From an uncultured Pseudomonadota bacterium (GTDB taxonomy: Bacteria; Pseudomonadota; Gammaproteobacteria; Steroidobacterales; Steroidobacteraceae): a stretch of 64,000 nucleotides of DNA. This document shows positions 19,543 to 28,795 of this stretch, piece by piece. The notes under the pieces are model-generated. The model ran no database searches. It saw only the letters and a program-made list of their open reading frames with translations, and was not told the origin of the DNA. The DNA lies in contig CAIOZU010000066.1 of assembly GCA_903862885.1 (NCBI GenBank), positions 1-64,000 on the forward strand. Reading direction: 5' to 3'. Numbering within the stretch: the stretch's first letter is position 1; every line of letters starts with the position of its first letter. Made by a program: the position numbers and the translations under genes.

Positions 19543-21165
19543 GTGGTATCCGTGACTCCAGAGACCCCCATCGAGACCCCCATCAGTGACATTAGCTTCT
19601 CCAGCCTTCATCTGCCGGAGGCCTTAGCCCGCGGCATTGCCGATGCAGGCTTTGAACGATGCACCCCCATTCAGGCTGGCACCTTGCCGCGTGCCCTCGC
19701 GGGACTAGACGTCGCCGGGCAAGCACAAACCGGCACCGGCAAGACCGCAGCCTTTTTGGTGGCGATGCTGGCGCAGTTGCTGCGTAACCCTCCCTCCCCA
19801 GATCGCCCCTCGACCTCGCCACGCGGCTTCATTCTAGCCCCTACCCGAGAGCTCGCCATTCAGATTCATAAGGATGCGGAGCTATTGAGTCAGTATACGG
19901 GGCTCAGCCTAGGCCTCGCCTTCGGTGGCGTGGATTACGAAAAGCAACGCCACCATCTAGAGGTGGGCGTCGACATCCTGATCGGTACACCGGGTCGGGT
20001 CATCGACTTTTTTAAACAACATGTTTTCGATTTAAGGCACGTCGAGGTGCTGGTCCTCGATGAAGCCGATCGCATGTTTGATCTTGGCTTTATCGCTGAT
20101 ATCCGCTTCCTGATGCGCCGCCTGCCCGAACCTGCTAAGCGCTTGTCTATGCTGTTCTCAGCCACCTTGTCACAGCGTGTACTGGAACTTGCCTACGAGC
20201 ACATGAATGAGCCAGTACTCATCCGTATCGAGCCTGAAAAAGTCACGGCCGATCGCGTGCGGCAAATGATTTATTTCCCCGCGATGGAAGAAAAAGCGGG
20301 CCTATTAATCGGCCTATTGCGCTCGTCCGGCGCGACACGAACTATGGTGTTTGTGAACATGAAGCGGACAGCGGAGCGCTTAGAAGCCATCCTTCGAGCC
20401 AATGATATTAATGCCGAGGCGATGTCCGGCGATGTCCCGCAAAATAAGCGGCTGCGCATGCTGAAGGACTTCCATGACGGCCGTCTGCCGGTGTTGATTG
20501 CTACCGACGTCGCCGCTCGTGGGCTGCACGTCCCTGAAGTCAGTCACGTCTTCAATTACGATCTGCCACAAGATCCTGAAGACTACGTACATCGCATCGG
20601 TCGCACGGCGCGCGCCGGCGCTGCGGGTGATGCCATCAGCTTCGGCTGCGAAGATTACGTTCAGTCGCTGCCTGATATTGAAGGCTACATCGGCCGAAAA
20701 TTACCGGTCGAGCGAGTAGAACCTGCCTTAGTGGCGGAGATCATTCGGCCCGCTTATAACAGCGACAGCCGGAGTGGCCCGCGCTCTGGTGGCCGCGCGA
20801 GACCGGGATCCGGACCGCGATCCGGCAGTGGCCCGCGTCGCCCAGGACCCGGATCAAACCCCGCCCACCGGGGTCCTCGGGCGGATGAGCGTCCGGAGCG
20901 AAGCCTACCTGCCGCCGCAAAAGCACCCCTCGTGAGCGCCGCCGTTTCTCGCCCCGCCCTGGTCACTGCCGACGCCCCAATCGTCGTGGATGCGCCTCGC
21001 AAACGTCGTCGCCGGCGGGGCGGGCGCGGGTCGCAAGCCAAACGCGCCGATGCCCCCCAAAAGAAAGACACGCCATCCCTTCGCTCCAACCCCTGGTGGT
21101 GGCTAGGCATCGCCGTACTGATCGTGATCAGCGCCGCTTTGGTTCGCTTCGCTTTTAAAACCTAA
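19543..21165 (+). CDS. rhlB: DEAD-box RNA helicase RhlB with C-terminal membrane helix
   Basis: ATP-dependent RNA helicase, normally part of the RNA degradosome. All helicase motifs are present: Q motif 'FERCTPIQ', 'AQTGTGKT' (61-68), 'PTRELAIQ', DEAD (173-176), 'FSATL' and '[10 protein letters not shown]'. Beyond residue 410 follows a long Arg/Gly/Ser/Pro-rich tail with a basic '[11 protein letters not shown]'. The last 25 residues form a predicted membrane helix ('[19 protein letters not shown]'). Synteny (divergent from trxA-rho) supports RhlB rather than another DEAD-box protein. The start is GTG 19543; GTG 19552 is possible. Confidence 0.9.
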   Translation: MVSVTPETPIETPISDISFSSLHLPEALARGIADAGFERCTPIQAGTLPRALAGLDVAGQAQTGTGKTAAFLVAMLAQLLRNPPSPDRPSTSPRGFILAPTRELAIQIHKDAELLSQYTGLSLGLAFGGVDYEKQRHHLEVGVDILIGTPGRVIDFFKQHVFDLRHVEVLVLDEADRMFDLGFIADIRFLMRRLPEPAKRLSMLFSATLSQRVLELAYEHMNEPVLIRIEPEKVTADRVRQMIYFPAMEEKAGLLIGLLRSSGATRTMVFVNMKRTAERLEAILRANDINAEAMSGDVPQNKRLRMLKDFHDGRLPVLIATDVAARGLHVPEVSHVFNYDLPQDPEDYVHRIGRTARAGAAGDAISFGCEDYVQSLPDIEGYIGRKLPVERVEPALVAEIIRPAYNSDSRSGPRSGGRARPGSGPRSGSGPRRPGPGSNPAHRGPRADERPERSLPAAAKAPLVSAAVSRPALVTADAPIVVDAPRKRRRRRGGRGSQAKRADAPQKKDTPSLRSNPWWWLGIAVLIVISAALVRFAFKT

Positions 21166-21176
21166 AGAGACGCTTA

Positions 21177-21206
21177 CCGTCGCGCCACGCGCGCGGCGGT
21201 GTTTTA
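21177..21206 (+). terminator. Hairpin after rhlB
   Basis: CCGTCGCGC (21177-21185) pairs with GCGCGGCGG (21191-21199) with one G-U pair, followed by TGTTTTA. It sits 12 bases after the rhlB stop, where a terminator is expected. It overlaps the 3' edge of the convergent HAD gene. Confidence 0.5.
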
Positions 21207-21869
21207 GAGCAACTCGGCGACTGAATGGATGCCGACAAACTCCCCCGGCTCCCGCGGCGGGTGTCTGGAGTCAGGACGGCAGATGCAGCGCAGCCAGCGG
21301 ACCCCAAACGCCTGTGCAGCACGCAAGACCGGCAAACTGTCATCCACTAAGAGGGTGCGGGCAGGATCGAACGGCGCCACCTGCATTAATCGCGGCCAAA
21401 ACGCTGGATTCTCCTTTGGCACGCCTAAGGGGTGGGTCGAATACACCGCATTAAAATGAGCGGCTAAACCCAACTGATCATTTTTCAACCCATACGCATC
21501 GGGGTGCGCGTTGGTCACCAACCATCGCTGTTTGCCCGTGTGCTTAAGGCGCTCTAAAAAATCTGCGGCGCCCTCGAGCCAGCCAATCTGCTCGCGTTGC
21601 GCATGCTTCAACTGACGAATATCGAGGGACAGCTCTTGGCTCCAGTGATCGATGCAGTACCATGCCAACTGTCCTTGCCGCGCGGCAAAGCGCGGCGCCA
21701 ACTGCTCGCTGGCCTGATCAGGGGTCAAACCGTGCTTGAGGCCATACATCGCCGGAACGTGCTGCATCCAGAACCAATTATCAAATTTAAGATCCAGCAG
21801 CGTGCCGTCCATGTCGAGCAGCACGGTGTCAATTTGATCCCAAGGTAACGGCAGAGGTAGGGTGCTCAC
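21204..21869 (-). CDS. yrfG: HAD phosphatase, GMP/IMP nucleotidase YrfG-like
   Basis: Probable nucleotide 5'-phosphatase. The 221-aa protein has the HAD nucleophile motif 'VLLDMDGTLLDLKFDNWFW', then 'LVTNAHPDAYGLK', 'KENPAFW' and 'LLVDDSLPVLRAA'. The FDN-FW and WYC-D-WS features match E. coli YrfG from memory. The start is GTG 21869. It is divergent from the small-ORF/DUF3301 cluster. Confidence 0.85.
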   Translation of the reverse strand: MSTLPLPLPWDQIDTVLLDMDGTLLDLKFDNWFWMQHVPAMYGLKHGLTPDQASEQLAPRFAARQGQLAWYCIDHWSQELSLDIRQLKHAQREQIGWLEGAADFLERLKHTGKQRWLVTNAHPDAYGLKNDQLGLAAHFNAVYSTHPLGVPKENPAFWPRLMQVAPFDPARTLLVDDSLPVLRAAQAFGVRWLRCICRPDSRHPPREPGEFVGIHSVAELL

Positions 21870-21907
21870 CTCGCTATGATATAACGACCGCCCCTCAAGG
21901 ACAGATC

Positions 21908-22021
21908 ATGTCGTCGTCTCTTTCTGCATACCCCTTATCCCCCGTTGGCCATGCCGCATGGGCGCGCCGTGAGTCCATCCACTATCGGGGCGTGGCCCAA
22001 CCCCCCGTGAGGCACGTCTAA
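21908..22021 (+). CDS. 37-residue small protein coupled to DUF3301
   Basis: A short ORF from ATG 21908 to TAA 22019-22021. It has a good ribosome-binding site (AAGGA, 6 bases before the ATG), and its stop overlaps the next start (TAATG). The peptide is basic with no membrane segment ('AYPLSPVGHAAWARRESIHY'). No family was recognised. The strong ribosome-binding site and coupling are the only evidence that it is translated. Confidence 0.5.
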   Translation: MSSSLSAYPLSPVGHAAWARRESIHYRGVAQPPVRHV

Positions 22022-22341
22022 TGGAACTGGTGTGGGTCATCCTCCTAGGCGGTCTGGCTGCCCTTCTGTGGCGAAGCGCCATCGATGCGCGCGCCATGGC
22101 CTTGACGGCCGCGCAACGTGCCTGTCAAGAAGCAGGGGCGCAACTGCTGGATAGTGCCGTGGTGTTTAAATCATGGCGTCTCGCGCGCGTGACGGGGCGC
22201 GGGCGAGCCTTCGAGCGCACCTACTTATTCGATTACTGCGACGATGGCAGTACGCGCCGGCAAGGCTTTATCATTCTCAGAGGCGATCAAGTTGAACTGG
22301 TCGGACTGGGACCCACCCTGATGAACGAGCGACTACATTGA
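22021..22341 (+). CDS. DUF3301 membrane protein
   Basis: Function unknown. The 106-aa protein has one N-terminal membrane helix ('LVWVILLGGLAALLW') and the family pattern 'AQRACQEAGAQLLDSAVVF', then 'YLFDYCDDGSTRRQGFIIL'. Translationally coupled at both ends: TAATG from the small ORF, and its TGA overlaps the TTG of the PHP gene. Such neighbours suggest a shared role, but none is established. Confidence 0.85.
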   Translation: MELVWVILLGGLAALLWRSAIDARAMALTAAQRACQEAGAQLLDSAVVFKSWRLARVTGRGRAFERTYLFDYCDDGSTRRQGFIILRGDQVELVGLGPTLMNERLH

Positions 22342-23177
22342 GCGCAGTTGATCTCCACCTACATTCAGATCACTCGGATGGCGTGCTGAGCCCAGACGCT
22401 TTAGTCGCTGTGCTCGCCACGCACGCCATTGAATTTTGTGCCCTCACGGATCATGACACCGTCGCAGGGCTTGACGCCTTTGCACAGGCTGCCGCACATG
22501 CTGGCATTGCTACCCTGCCTGGCATTGAATTATCAACCGACTGGCGCGGCAAAACACTGCACGTGATTGCACTCGGCATAGACCCCAGCGCTCAAGTCCT
22601 CACGGAGGCCATCCGTGATCGGCTGACTTTAAGGACGCAAAGAGCACAACAGATGGCCATCAAACTGGATCGCGCAGGGCTGCCAGGTACGGCAGCGCTG
22701 CAACGATTCAGTCAGCATGGCGCGCCCACGCGGACCCATTTTGCACGCGCTTTAGTGGAGCTCGGGGCGGCGGCGACGCTCGATACCGCCTTCAAGCGCT
22801 GGCTCAGTCAAGGACAACCCGGATACGTCAAAACAGAATGGCCGTCCCTCACGGACACTTTAAGCGCCATCACACTCTGTGGCGGCACGGCGGTGCTTGC
22901 TCATCCGCTACGCTATCGACTCTCTGCCGGCCAACGTCGCACGCTGTTGGCGGATTTTAAAGCCCAAGGGGGCGCCGCCATCGAAGTGGTCACCGGCGGT
23001 GCGGCTACGCATCAAATCGAGACGGCTACCGGTCTCGCGCTCCGCGCGGGCCTCGAGGCATCCCAAGGTTCAGACTGTCACGATCCCTCGCTGCCATGGC
23101 AACGGCCCGGACGATTGGCTAAGCTTCCCTCAGCGCTTGTCCCGGTATGGCACCGTTTTGGGTTTAAAGGCGACTAG
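22338..23177 (+). CDS. PHP-domain phosphoesterase, RNase AM/YciV type
   Basis: Metal-dependent phosphoesterase; relatives remove 3'-phosphates from nucleoside bisphosphates or trim RNA 5' ends. The 279-aa PHP fold shows 'VDLHLHSDHSDGVLSP', 'ALTDHDTVAGL', 'PGIELSTDW', 'VLAHPLRY' and 'QGSDCHDPSLPW', which carry the metal-binding His/Asp set. The start is TTG 22338, overlapping the previous stop. A single internal domain insertion (residues about 100-170) is normal for the family. Confidence 0.9.
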   Translation: MSAVDLHLHSDHSDGVLSPDALVAVLATHAIEFCALTDHDTVAGLDAFAQAAAHAGIATLPGIELSTDWRGKTLHVIALGIDPSAQVLTEAIRDRLTLRTQRAQQMAIKLDRAGLPGTAALQRFSQHGAPTRTHFARALVELGAAATLDTAFKRWLSQGQPGYVKTEWPSLTDTLSAITLCGGTAVLAHPLRYRLSAGQRRTLLADFKAQGGAAIEVVTGGAATHQIETATGLALRAGLEASQGSDCHDPSLPWQRPGRLAKLPSALVPVWHRFGFKGD

Positions 23178-23189
23178 GCCAATTAACAC

Positions 23190-23414
23190 ATGACTGACAA
23201 AGGCAGCAAAATCAGCACGGATCTCGTGCAGCGCCTGCAGAAGCTGCGCGAATTAAGAATTGAGCACCGCGATCTGGACGATGTCATTTCACGCTTACAG
23301 CTCGATTTTAAAGTAGATGAAATTCAAATGAAGCGCCTTAAAAAGCGCAAGCTCCTCCTCAAAGATCAGATCACGCGACTGGAAAGTGAACAGATCCCCG
23401 ATCTCAACGCCTGA
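23190..23414 (+). CDS. DUF465 (YdcH-like) coiled-coil protein
   Basis: A 74-aa charged helical protein. The 'LRIEHRDLDDVISRL' heptads and 'MKRLKKRKLLLKDQITRLE' match the DUF465 family. Function unknown. It lies between the PHP phosphatase and the MscS-type channel on the same strand. Confidence 0.8.
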   Translation: MTDKGSKISTDLVQRLQKLRELRIEHRDLDDVISRLQLDFKVDEIQMKRLKKRKLLLKDQITRLESEQIPDLNA

Positions 23415-23442
23415 CAGCCACCGTACCGGGTAAGCCAACACC

Positions 23443-24867
23443 ATGAATAAATTAATGATTCAGCTCACCACCCTCATCATGCCTTGGCTCACCCCCGGCA
23501 CATTGATCGGCGCCATCCTGTTGGCTCTGGCACTTCTGGTCGGTTTTTTGGTGTCACGCCTCGTGACCCGCTGGCAACCACTGGCCGCCAATCACCTGAC
23601 TCGGGAGGTGGCACTGGTGGCCGCCCCTTATGGAGCTATGTTGCTGCTCTTACTGTTTTCCCAATCCATGGAAAGCTTAAGCACTTTAGATCCTCGTTTC
23701 ATCACTCTCAGTGTGATGCTGCTGGCTTGGCTGGCCGCTATTCACGGCCTAGCCTTTTTAGTACGCGTTTCATTAAGCCGCAACCATCAGCTGCGCGCGT
23801 GGGAATTTCGTGGCGCCCTGCTGGTGTGGGCGATCGTTGCCATGCACGTCTTAGGATGGCTGCAGGCGCTCATCGGGATGCTCGACTCTATTTTAGTGAC
23901 ACCCACCAAGCCCGGTGATGCCTCCCTTACGGTCTGGACTATTATTCGGTCGCTGTTTACGGTCGCCGTTTTTTTGCTGGTCAGCGCCTGGATCGGTCGC
24001 GCACTCGAGCGGCGCATCCAAACCATTCAAGGTCTTGCCTCCACCACTCGCATCGCCGTTTCCAAATTTGTCTACGCTTTTCTAATTGGTCTAGGTGCGT
24101 TAATGGGGCTGTCCGCCTCTGGCCTTAATCTAGCGGCGTTCAGCATTTTTGGTGGCGCACTGGGTCTGGGCCTTGGCTTTGGCCTACAAGCCATCGCCGC
24201 TAATTTCGTCAGCGGCTTCGTCTTGCTGATGGATAAATCAATTAAGCCGGGTGATGTCATCAGCTTCACCGGCCTGATCGGCACCCACACCGAAGGCTTC
24301 GGCTGGGTGCAGGAACTGCGCGGCCGCTACGTCGTCATTCGCGATCGGGACGGGGTTGAAACACTGGTACCCAACCAAAACCTCATCACCAACCAGGTGA
24401 TTAACTGGAGCTACAGTGATAAGCGAGTCCGTCTCAAGCTCCCGGTGCGCATCAGCTATGACTCGGACCCCGAAGACGCCATGCAAGTGCTCCTACAGGC
24501 AGCAACGTGCTCGCCCCGCATATTGAAAGATCCCGCACCGGTGGCGCGCTTGATGAGTTTTCACGACTACGGCCTTGATCTGGAGTTGCGCTTTTGGATT
24601 GCCGATCCCGAAGCGGGCGTGAACAACGTGCGATCGGATGTCAACCGAGCGATTTGGCGCATCTTTAAGGAGCACAATATTCGCATCCCACGCGCGCAAC
24701 TCGATGTGCGCATGTTCGATGCGGATGGACAGATCATTGGCCACGGCGCACTACCGGCACTCGCGGTGCGAACGCCACAAGGCGGTCAGGCGCTGGCCCC
24801 AAATCCCTCCACGGACACCTTGACCGCCGCCACCCATCCTCTTGACCCACCGTCGAATGGCCGCTGA
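23443..24867 (+). CDS. Mechanosensitive ion channel, MscS family
   Basis: Membrane channel that opens under tension after osmotic downshock. The 474-aa protein has about five hydrophobic segments. The last is the pore helix with the MscS signature 'FGGALGLGLGFGLQAIAANF', followed by the cytoplasmic beta domain ('VETLVPNQNLITNQVINWSY'). It is longer than E. coli MscS (286 aa) because of extra N-terminal helices, closer to the YbdG/YjeP-type intermediate size class. Its end overlaps arfB by 11 bases. Confidence 0.9.
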   Translation: MNKLMIQLTTLIMPWLTPGTLIGAILLALALLVGFLVSRLVTRWQPLAANHLTREVALVAAPYGAMLLLLLFSQSMESLSTLDPRFITLSVMLLAWLAAIHGLAFLVRVSLSRNHQLRAWEFRGALLVWAIVAMHVLGWLQALIGMLDSILVTPTKPGDASLTVWTIIRSLFTVAVFLLVSAWIGRALERRIQTIQGLASTTRIAVSKFVYAFLIGLGALMGLSASGLNLAAFSIFGGALGLGLGFGLQAIAANFVSGFVLLMDKSIKPGDVISFTGLIGTHTEGFGWVQELRGRYVVIRDRDGVETLVPNQNLITNQVINWSYSDKRVRLKLPVRISYDSDPEDAMQVLLQAATCSPRILKDPAPVARLMSFHDYGLDLELRFWIADPEAGVNNVRSDVNRAIWRIFKEHNIRIPRAQLDVRMFDADGQIIGHGALPALAVRTPQGGQALAPNPSTDTLTAATHPLDPPSNGR

Positions 24868-25282
24868 AATCGCACCAGGAATCGCCATACCGGATGACGA
24901 ACTCGAGTTTGACTACATCCGCTCGCCGGGCCCCGGCGGACAAAACGTCAACAAAGTGGCCACCGCGGTGCAACTGCGCTTCAATGCCGGCGCTTCATCC
25001 ATTCTAGATGACTGGAGTCGCACCCGACTCGCCACGCTAGCGGGGCGGCGCATGACCCGTAGCGGCTGGCTGGTATTGAGCGCTCACCGTCATCGTACAC
25101 AAGAGAATAACCGGCGAGATGCACTGGAGCGACTGGCCGCACTAATCACCGAGGCGCGCACTCGACCCAAGCCACGTCGGGCGACCAAACCCACTCGCGG
25201 CTCAAAGGAAAGACGCCTCGAAGGCAAAAAACAACGGACCGTCATTAAACAAATGCGTGGCCGACCGACAAACGATGCATAA
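24857..25282 (+). CDS. arfB: Alternative ribosome-rescue factor ArfB (YaeJ)
   Basis: Codon-independent peptidyl-tRNA hydrolase that frees stalled ribosomes. It has the RF-1-type 'SPGPGGQNVNKV' with catalytic GGQ, and a basic C-terminal tail ('RRATKPTRGSKERRLEGKK', then 'RTVIKQMRGR') that enters the mRNA channel. ATG 24857 within the mscS-type gene is preferred; the frame continues to TTG 24842. Confidence 0.92.
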   Translation: MAAEIAPGIAIPDDELEFDYIRSPGPGGQNVNKVATAVQLRFNAGASSILDDWSRTRLATLAGRRMTRSGWLVLSAHRHRTQENNRRDALERLAALITEARTRPKPRRATKPTRGSKERRLEGKKQRTVIKQMRGRPTNDA

Positions 25283-25302
25283 AGCAGCTCACTGCTGCTT
25301 TT
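25281..25302. terminator. Bidirectional hairpin between arfB and plsB
   Basis: AAAGCAGC (25281-25288) pairs perfectly with GCTGCTTT (25294-25301) around a 5-base loop. It overlaps both stop codons of two convergent genes and has short T runs on each strand. Confidence 0.65.
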
Positions 25303-27757
25303 AGTCGTGGGTGACTTGCAAGATGCTGTGCTGTATTTCAGCGGACAGCACATAGCGCGCATCGCGCGCCACCTCACGCAGATAATCTCCGTAAGCCAAC
25401 TGACCGGTCGCTGACTGCTCAATCACTTTGCGCAGGCGCAATCGAGTAATGAACTGCCTAAACAGCAATCGGTCAAAAAACTCGGGTGCCCGCATTTCGT
25501 ATAACAGCGACATGCGACTGGCTGTCTGATGACAACGATCCTCAAGTGACTCTTGCGAAATCACCCCGGAGCCCGCTTGCAATAGAAGCGCGATGGTGAG
25601 GTAGTAGCGCTCAATGACTTCAAGTGTGGCATGCGCTAGATGTGACAGCTGCACAGCCTCGGCGGTATTGCTCGCCGGTCGACACCAAGCGCGTCGGTCC
25701 GACGTCGGCGTGAGCAGTCCTATCTCCGCCAACACATCGAGCACATGGTCAACAGCCGCCGGTAAATCCTCAGGCGCCCAACGCAAAAACAACTCTGCAG
25801 CCACATACGGATAGATGCGACTGAGCAAACGATGCAAATCAGCATGCAGCACCTGCTCATTATTTAAAAATGCGCAGGCGATCAGCGAGGGCAATACAGC
25901 GACATGTAAGATGTTATTGCGGTAGTAGGCACACAGGGTGCCATTCTCATCACGCATGCGGACCACCGCACCTAAAGCATGCTCAACAATCTCAATGACT
26001 CCCATGTCGACACCGTACGCCAGGATCTCAGCAGGCGTCATCGCGGTACACCAAATGGTGCGGGCATACGGCGCCTTGTCAGCCAGCTGTTTATAAATCA
26101 TAAGACTGCTGAGAACATCTGCTTCTGGCATCGCTTGTCGGGCGCTCGATAACATCACTAGGCTGAGTAATGAAATGGGCGACAGCGCTGCCGCCTCATT
26201 GACTCGCGCTTGAATCAAGGTAGCCAAAGAGTCAATCGCAGGACTCATCCAACTCGGCCGGCCATCAACAGACTCGATTTTCCACCCTGGGGCGACCGCA
26301 TCTAAGTGATCACTGAGCGACAGTGGCTCACCAAAGCTCACGTACACGCGGCCAAAACGCTGACGCAGTACGCTGAGCGAGCGCAGCAACCCGAGCAAAC
26401 TTTCTTTCTGTTTGGGTCGTCCGGATAACTCGCTGATATACGTGCGCGCCTCGACTAGGCGCTCATAACCAAAGTACACCGGCACAAAGATGACCGGGCG
26501 AGTGGTATCTGCCAAAAAGCTACGGACCGTCATCGCCAACATGCCAGTTTTAGGCTGCAGTAGCCGACCCGTGCGACTACGTCCACCCTCGATGAAGTAC
26601 TGAATGGGATGACCGCGCGCCATCATCACGCGCAAGTAAGTCATGAATACAATCGGATACAGCGCGTTGCCTTTGAAACTGCGACGTAGGAAAAATGCGC
26701 CCCCTTTGCGCAAAAACCATCCGACTACGGGCAGGTTGAGATTGATGCCCGCGGCCACGTAAGGCGCCGCGAAGCCGCGCGAGTAAATCACATAGGACAA
26801 CAGCAGGTAGTCCATATGACTGCGATGACACGGTACGTAGACCACCTGTGATCCGCTAGAAGCGAGCTCTAGGCGCTCTGCATGCAGGACATCAACGCCA
26901 TCATAGAGACGCTGCCAGACACGAGACAGCACCCCCGTCATCAAGGTCACAAAACCAGAGGAGTAGTTAGCAGCAATTTCATCCACATAGTTGGCGGCAA
27001 CGTTAATGGCTTCGGCACGCGATATTTTCTTATCGCGCATCTCAAGAGCCATGGCGGCACGCACCGTCCGTTTTTTTAAAATGTCAGCGATGATGGCTGC
27101 CCGACTGGTGAGATCAGGGCCGATGATGGCCGAGCGCGTTTTACGAAACTCAAGCCGCAAGGCGCGCAAGGCGCGACGCGCCGAACGTGACGGGTCGGCA
27201 TCGGCTGTGACGAAATCAGCGAGTGGCATCGGCTCACCAAAGCGCACCAACGTCCGTCGGCCGCGAAAAAACATCGCCATGAGTCGAGTAAAGGAGCCGA
27301 CTAACTGGGCGTTGTCATTCAGAAAGAGCGCCACGCCACTGCGCTCCCGTCCAGGCGCCCGCCCCCAGAACACCGACACCGGCACCAGATCAACCGCCAA
27401 GCCGTGAGTCGGCGAGACGTTGGTGAACACGCGCACCAGACGATCAGGCAACCGCCTGCCCGCTCGGCCACTGAGCGGCCGGCGACGATAGTCCATGGTC
27501 ACGACCGATTGCGACTCATAGCCGGCGGCGTGCTTGAGACGCCGGGCAGGCGCTGGCAGAGCATGCGACCAGCACGCGATGGTCAGTGCGACGACGTCCG
27601 CCAAGGAGCGGCGCTCGAGCACGTACAACACGCGTCGACCGCGGCTGTGTAATGCCAAAATACCCTCCTCAGGCAGCGCGGTGGGACGCACCCACGGGCG
27701 CATCAATTGGCTACAGAGCCAAACCAACGTACGGCTGCTGAGCGCGACGCTTCTCAT
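25301..27757 (-). CDS. plsB: Glycerol-3-phosphate 1-O-acyltransferase
   Basis: Inner-membrane enzyme that starts phospholipid synthesis by acylating glycerol-3-phosphate. The 818-aa length equals the family norm. The acyltransferase blocks are visible: 'VPCHRSHMDYLLLSY' (HX4D), 'GGAFFLRRSFKGN', 'FIEGGRSRTGRLLQPK' and 'VPVYFGYERLVE'. It is last in a chain of genes that overlap by a few bases, and its start overlaps the GIY-YIG gene by 4 bases. Confidence 0.97.
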   Translation of the reverse strand: MRSVALSSRTLVWLCSQLMRPWVRPTALPEEGILALHSRGRRVLYVLERRSLADVVALTIACWSHALPAPARRLKHAAGYESQSVVTMDYRRRPLSGRAGRRLPDRLVRVFTNVSPTHGLAVDLVPVSVFWGRAPGRERSGVALFLNDNAQLVGSFTRLMAMFFRGRRTLVRFGEPMPLADFVTADADPSRSARRALRALRLEFRKTRSAIIGPDLTSRAAIIADILKKRTVRAAMALEMRDKKISRAEAINVAANYVDEIAANYSSGFVTLMTGVLSRVWQRLYDGVDVLHAERLELASSGSQVVYVPCHRSHMDYLLLSYVIYSRGFAAPYVAAGINLNLPVVGWFLRKGGAFFLRRSFKGNALYPIVFMTYLRVMMARGHPIQYFIEGGRSRTGRLLQPKTGMLAMTVRSFLADTTRPVIFVPVYFGYERLVEARTYISELSGRPKQKESLLGLLRSLSVLRQRFGRVYVSFGEPLSLSDHLDAVAPGWKIESVDGRPSWMSPAIDSLATLIQARVNEAAALSPISLLSLVMLSSARQAMPEADVLSSLMIYKQLADKAPYARTIWCTAMTPAEILAYGVDMGVIEIVEHALGAVVRMRDENGTLCAYYRNNILHVAVLPSLIACAFLNNEQVLHADLHRLLSRIYPYVAAELFLRWAPEDLPAAVDHVLDVLAEIGLLTPTSDRRAWCRPASNTAEAVQLSHLAHATLEVIERYYLTIALLLQAGSGVISQESLEDRCHQTASRMSLLYEMRAPEFFDRLLFRQFITRLRLRKVIEQSATGQLAYGDYLREVARDARYVLSAEIQHSILQVTHD

Positions 27758-28026
27758 GGGGTGGCCGCCGCGTGGGCCGCCACCAAAGCGAGCTTGTCCG
27801 CGCGCCGCAAGCGCTTGAGCTCCGCTTCTCTTCGCAACGCACCGCTGCGATCACGAGCAACCTCGGCGTACACCACGCGTGACGGTCGAGCAAACCGAAA
27901 AAAACTGGCGCCACGCGAGTCAGACGTATGCTCACGCAGTCGCCGGCGCATTGAGGTGGTAATACCGGTGTACAACGCACCGCGCTCGTTCTCAATCATA
28001 TAGACGAGCCACCCTAATTCACTCAC
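27754..28026 (-). CDS. GIY-YIG domain protein, UPF0213/YhbQ type
   Basis: A 90-aa single-domain GIY-YIG protein, probably a structure-specific nuclease or relative. Seen are 'WLVYMIENERGALYTGITT', the Arg of 'RRRLREH' and the late catalytic Glu in 'ALRREAELKRL'. It overlaps the lipoprotein gene upstream and plsB downstream by 4 bases each. Confidence 0.88.
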   Translation of the reverse strand: MSELGWLVYMIENERGALYTGITTSMRRRLREHTSDSRGASFFRFARPSRVVYAEVARDRSGALRREAELKRLRRADKLALVAAHAAATP

Positions 28027-28253
28027 CGGACAGACTCCGCATTCGATGACGACGCATCGCTCTCGGCGCGATTCAACGCTTCTCGGTGTATGCGCGTAGC
28101 GTTCTCAAGCGCGACCGGCGCCTGTTTTTCTTTGTCCGCTAACGCTTGTAATACGCTGGGCGCTGGCGTCTGAGGAGTGACCGATGCGCCATGGCAGGCG
28201 GCTAACGCACAGCAGGTCCATACGAGCGCACCGGCTGCTCCATAGGGCCTCAT
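28023..28253 (-). CDS. Small predicted lipoprotein
   Basis: A 76-aa protein with a signal sequence and lipobox 'CCALAACHG', where Cys20 would be lipidated. The mature part is short, hydrophilic and probably disordered ('QALADKEKQAPVALENATR'). No family was recognised. Both ends overlap neighbours by 4 bases, so it is almost certainly translated as part of the operon. Confidence 0.65.
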   Translation of the reverse strand: MRPYGAAGALVWTCCALAACHGASVTPQTPAPSVLQALADKEKQAPVALENATRIHREALNRAESDASSSNAESVR

Positions 28254-28768
28254 GGCGTGGATTCCCCCACCGATAGGCGCGCCAGAAAATCCTTAAAATA
28301 GACACCGATCTCAGCCAGCCGGTCATTCAGTCGGTGGTCGGTGTCCAGAAGGTGCAAGGTCGCGTGATAAGTACGTGCAAAACGCATGCTGTGATCCACC
28401 GGCACCACCTCATCGCGCCAACCATGCACGATCGCGATCGGACAAGCCGCCGGCACCGGGGTGTGTTCGACAAAGCCCGGCATATAAAAGGCGGGCGCCA
28501 TTAAAAAAAGGCCCGCGGCACGACGCGCAATAGAGCACGCCGTGCAGACGTGCCCGCCCATACTGGAGCCGACCAACACCAGAGGCCCTGCAAAGTCAGG
28601 GTCGTAAGCCATCAAGCGGGCGACGCGCTCGTCCGGCCGATCAAGCCCCTGGTAGTCCACTGAGTCGACGTCCCAACCCGCTGCACGGGCAATGGCGGCG
28701 AGTGCGACGATTTTAGTACCCCAAGGACCTGACTCTTTCCCATGCGAAAACACCACACGCCGGCTCAT
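28250..28768 (-). CDS. Alpha/beta hydrolase, predicted esterase
   Basis: A 172-aa minimal alpha/beta hydrolase. The oxyanion-type start 'VVFSHGKESGPWG' is followed by the nucleophile elbow 'LVGSSMGGHV' (Ser), the acid 'VHGWRDEVVP' (Asp) and the base 'LDTDHRLND' (His). The full triad suggests an active enzyme; the substrate is unknown. It lies 27 bp downstream of the alkyltransferase-like gene. Confidence 0.85.
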   Translation of the reverse strand: MSRRVVFSHGKESGPWGTKIVALAAIARAAGWDVDSVDYQGLDRPDERVARLMAYDPDFAGPLVLVGSSMGGHVCTACSIARRAAGLFLMAPAFYMPGFVEHTPVPAACPIAIVHGWRDEVVPVDHSMRFARTYHATLHLLDTDHRLNDRLAEIGVYFKDFLARLSVGESTP

Positions 28769-28795
28769 CTGCGCCCCCCCTCATCGAACCCTAGC

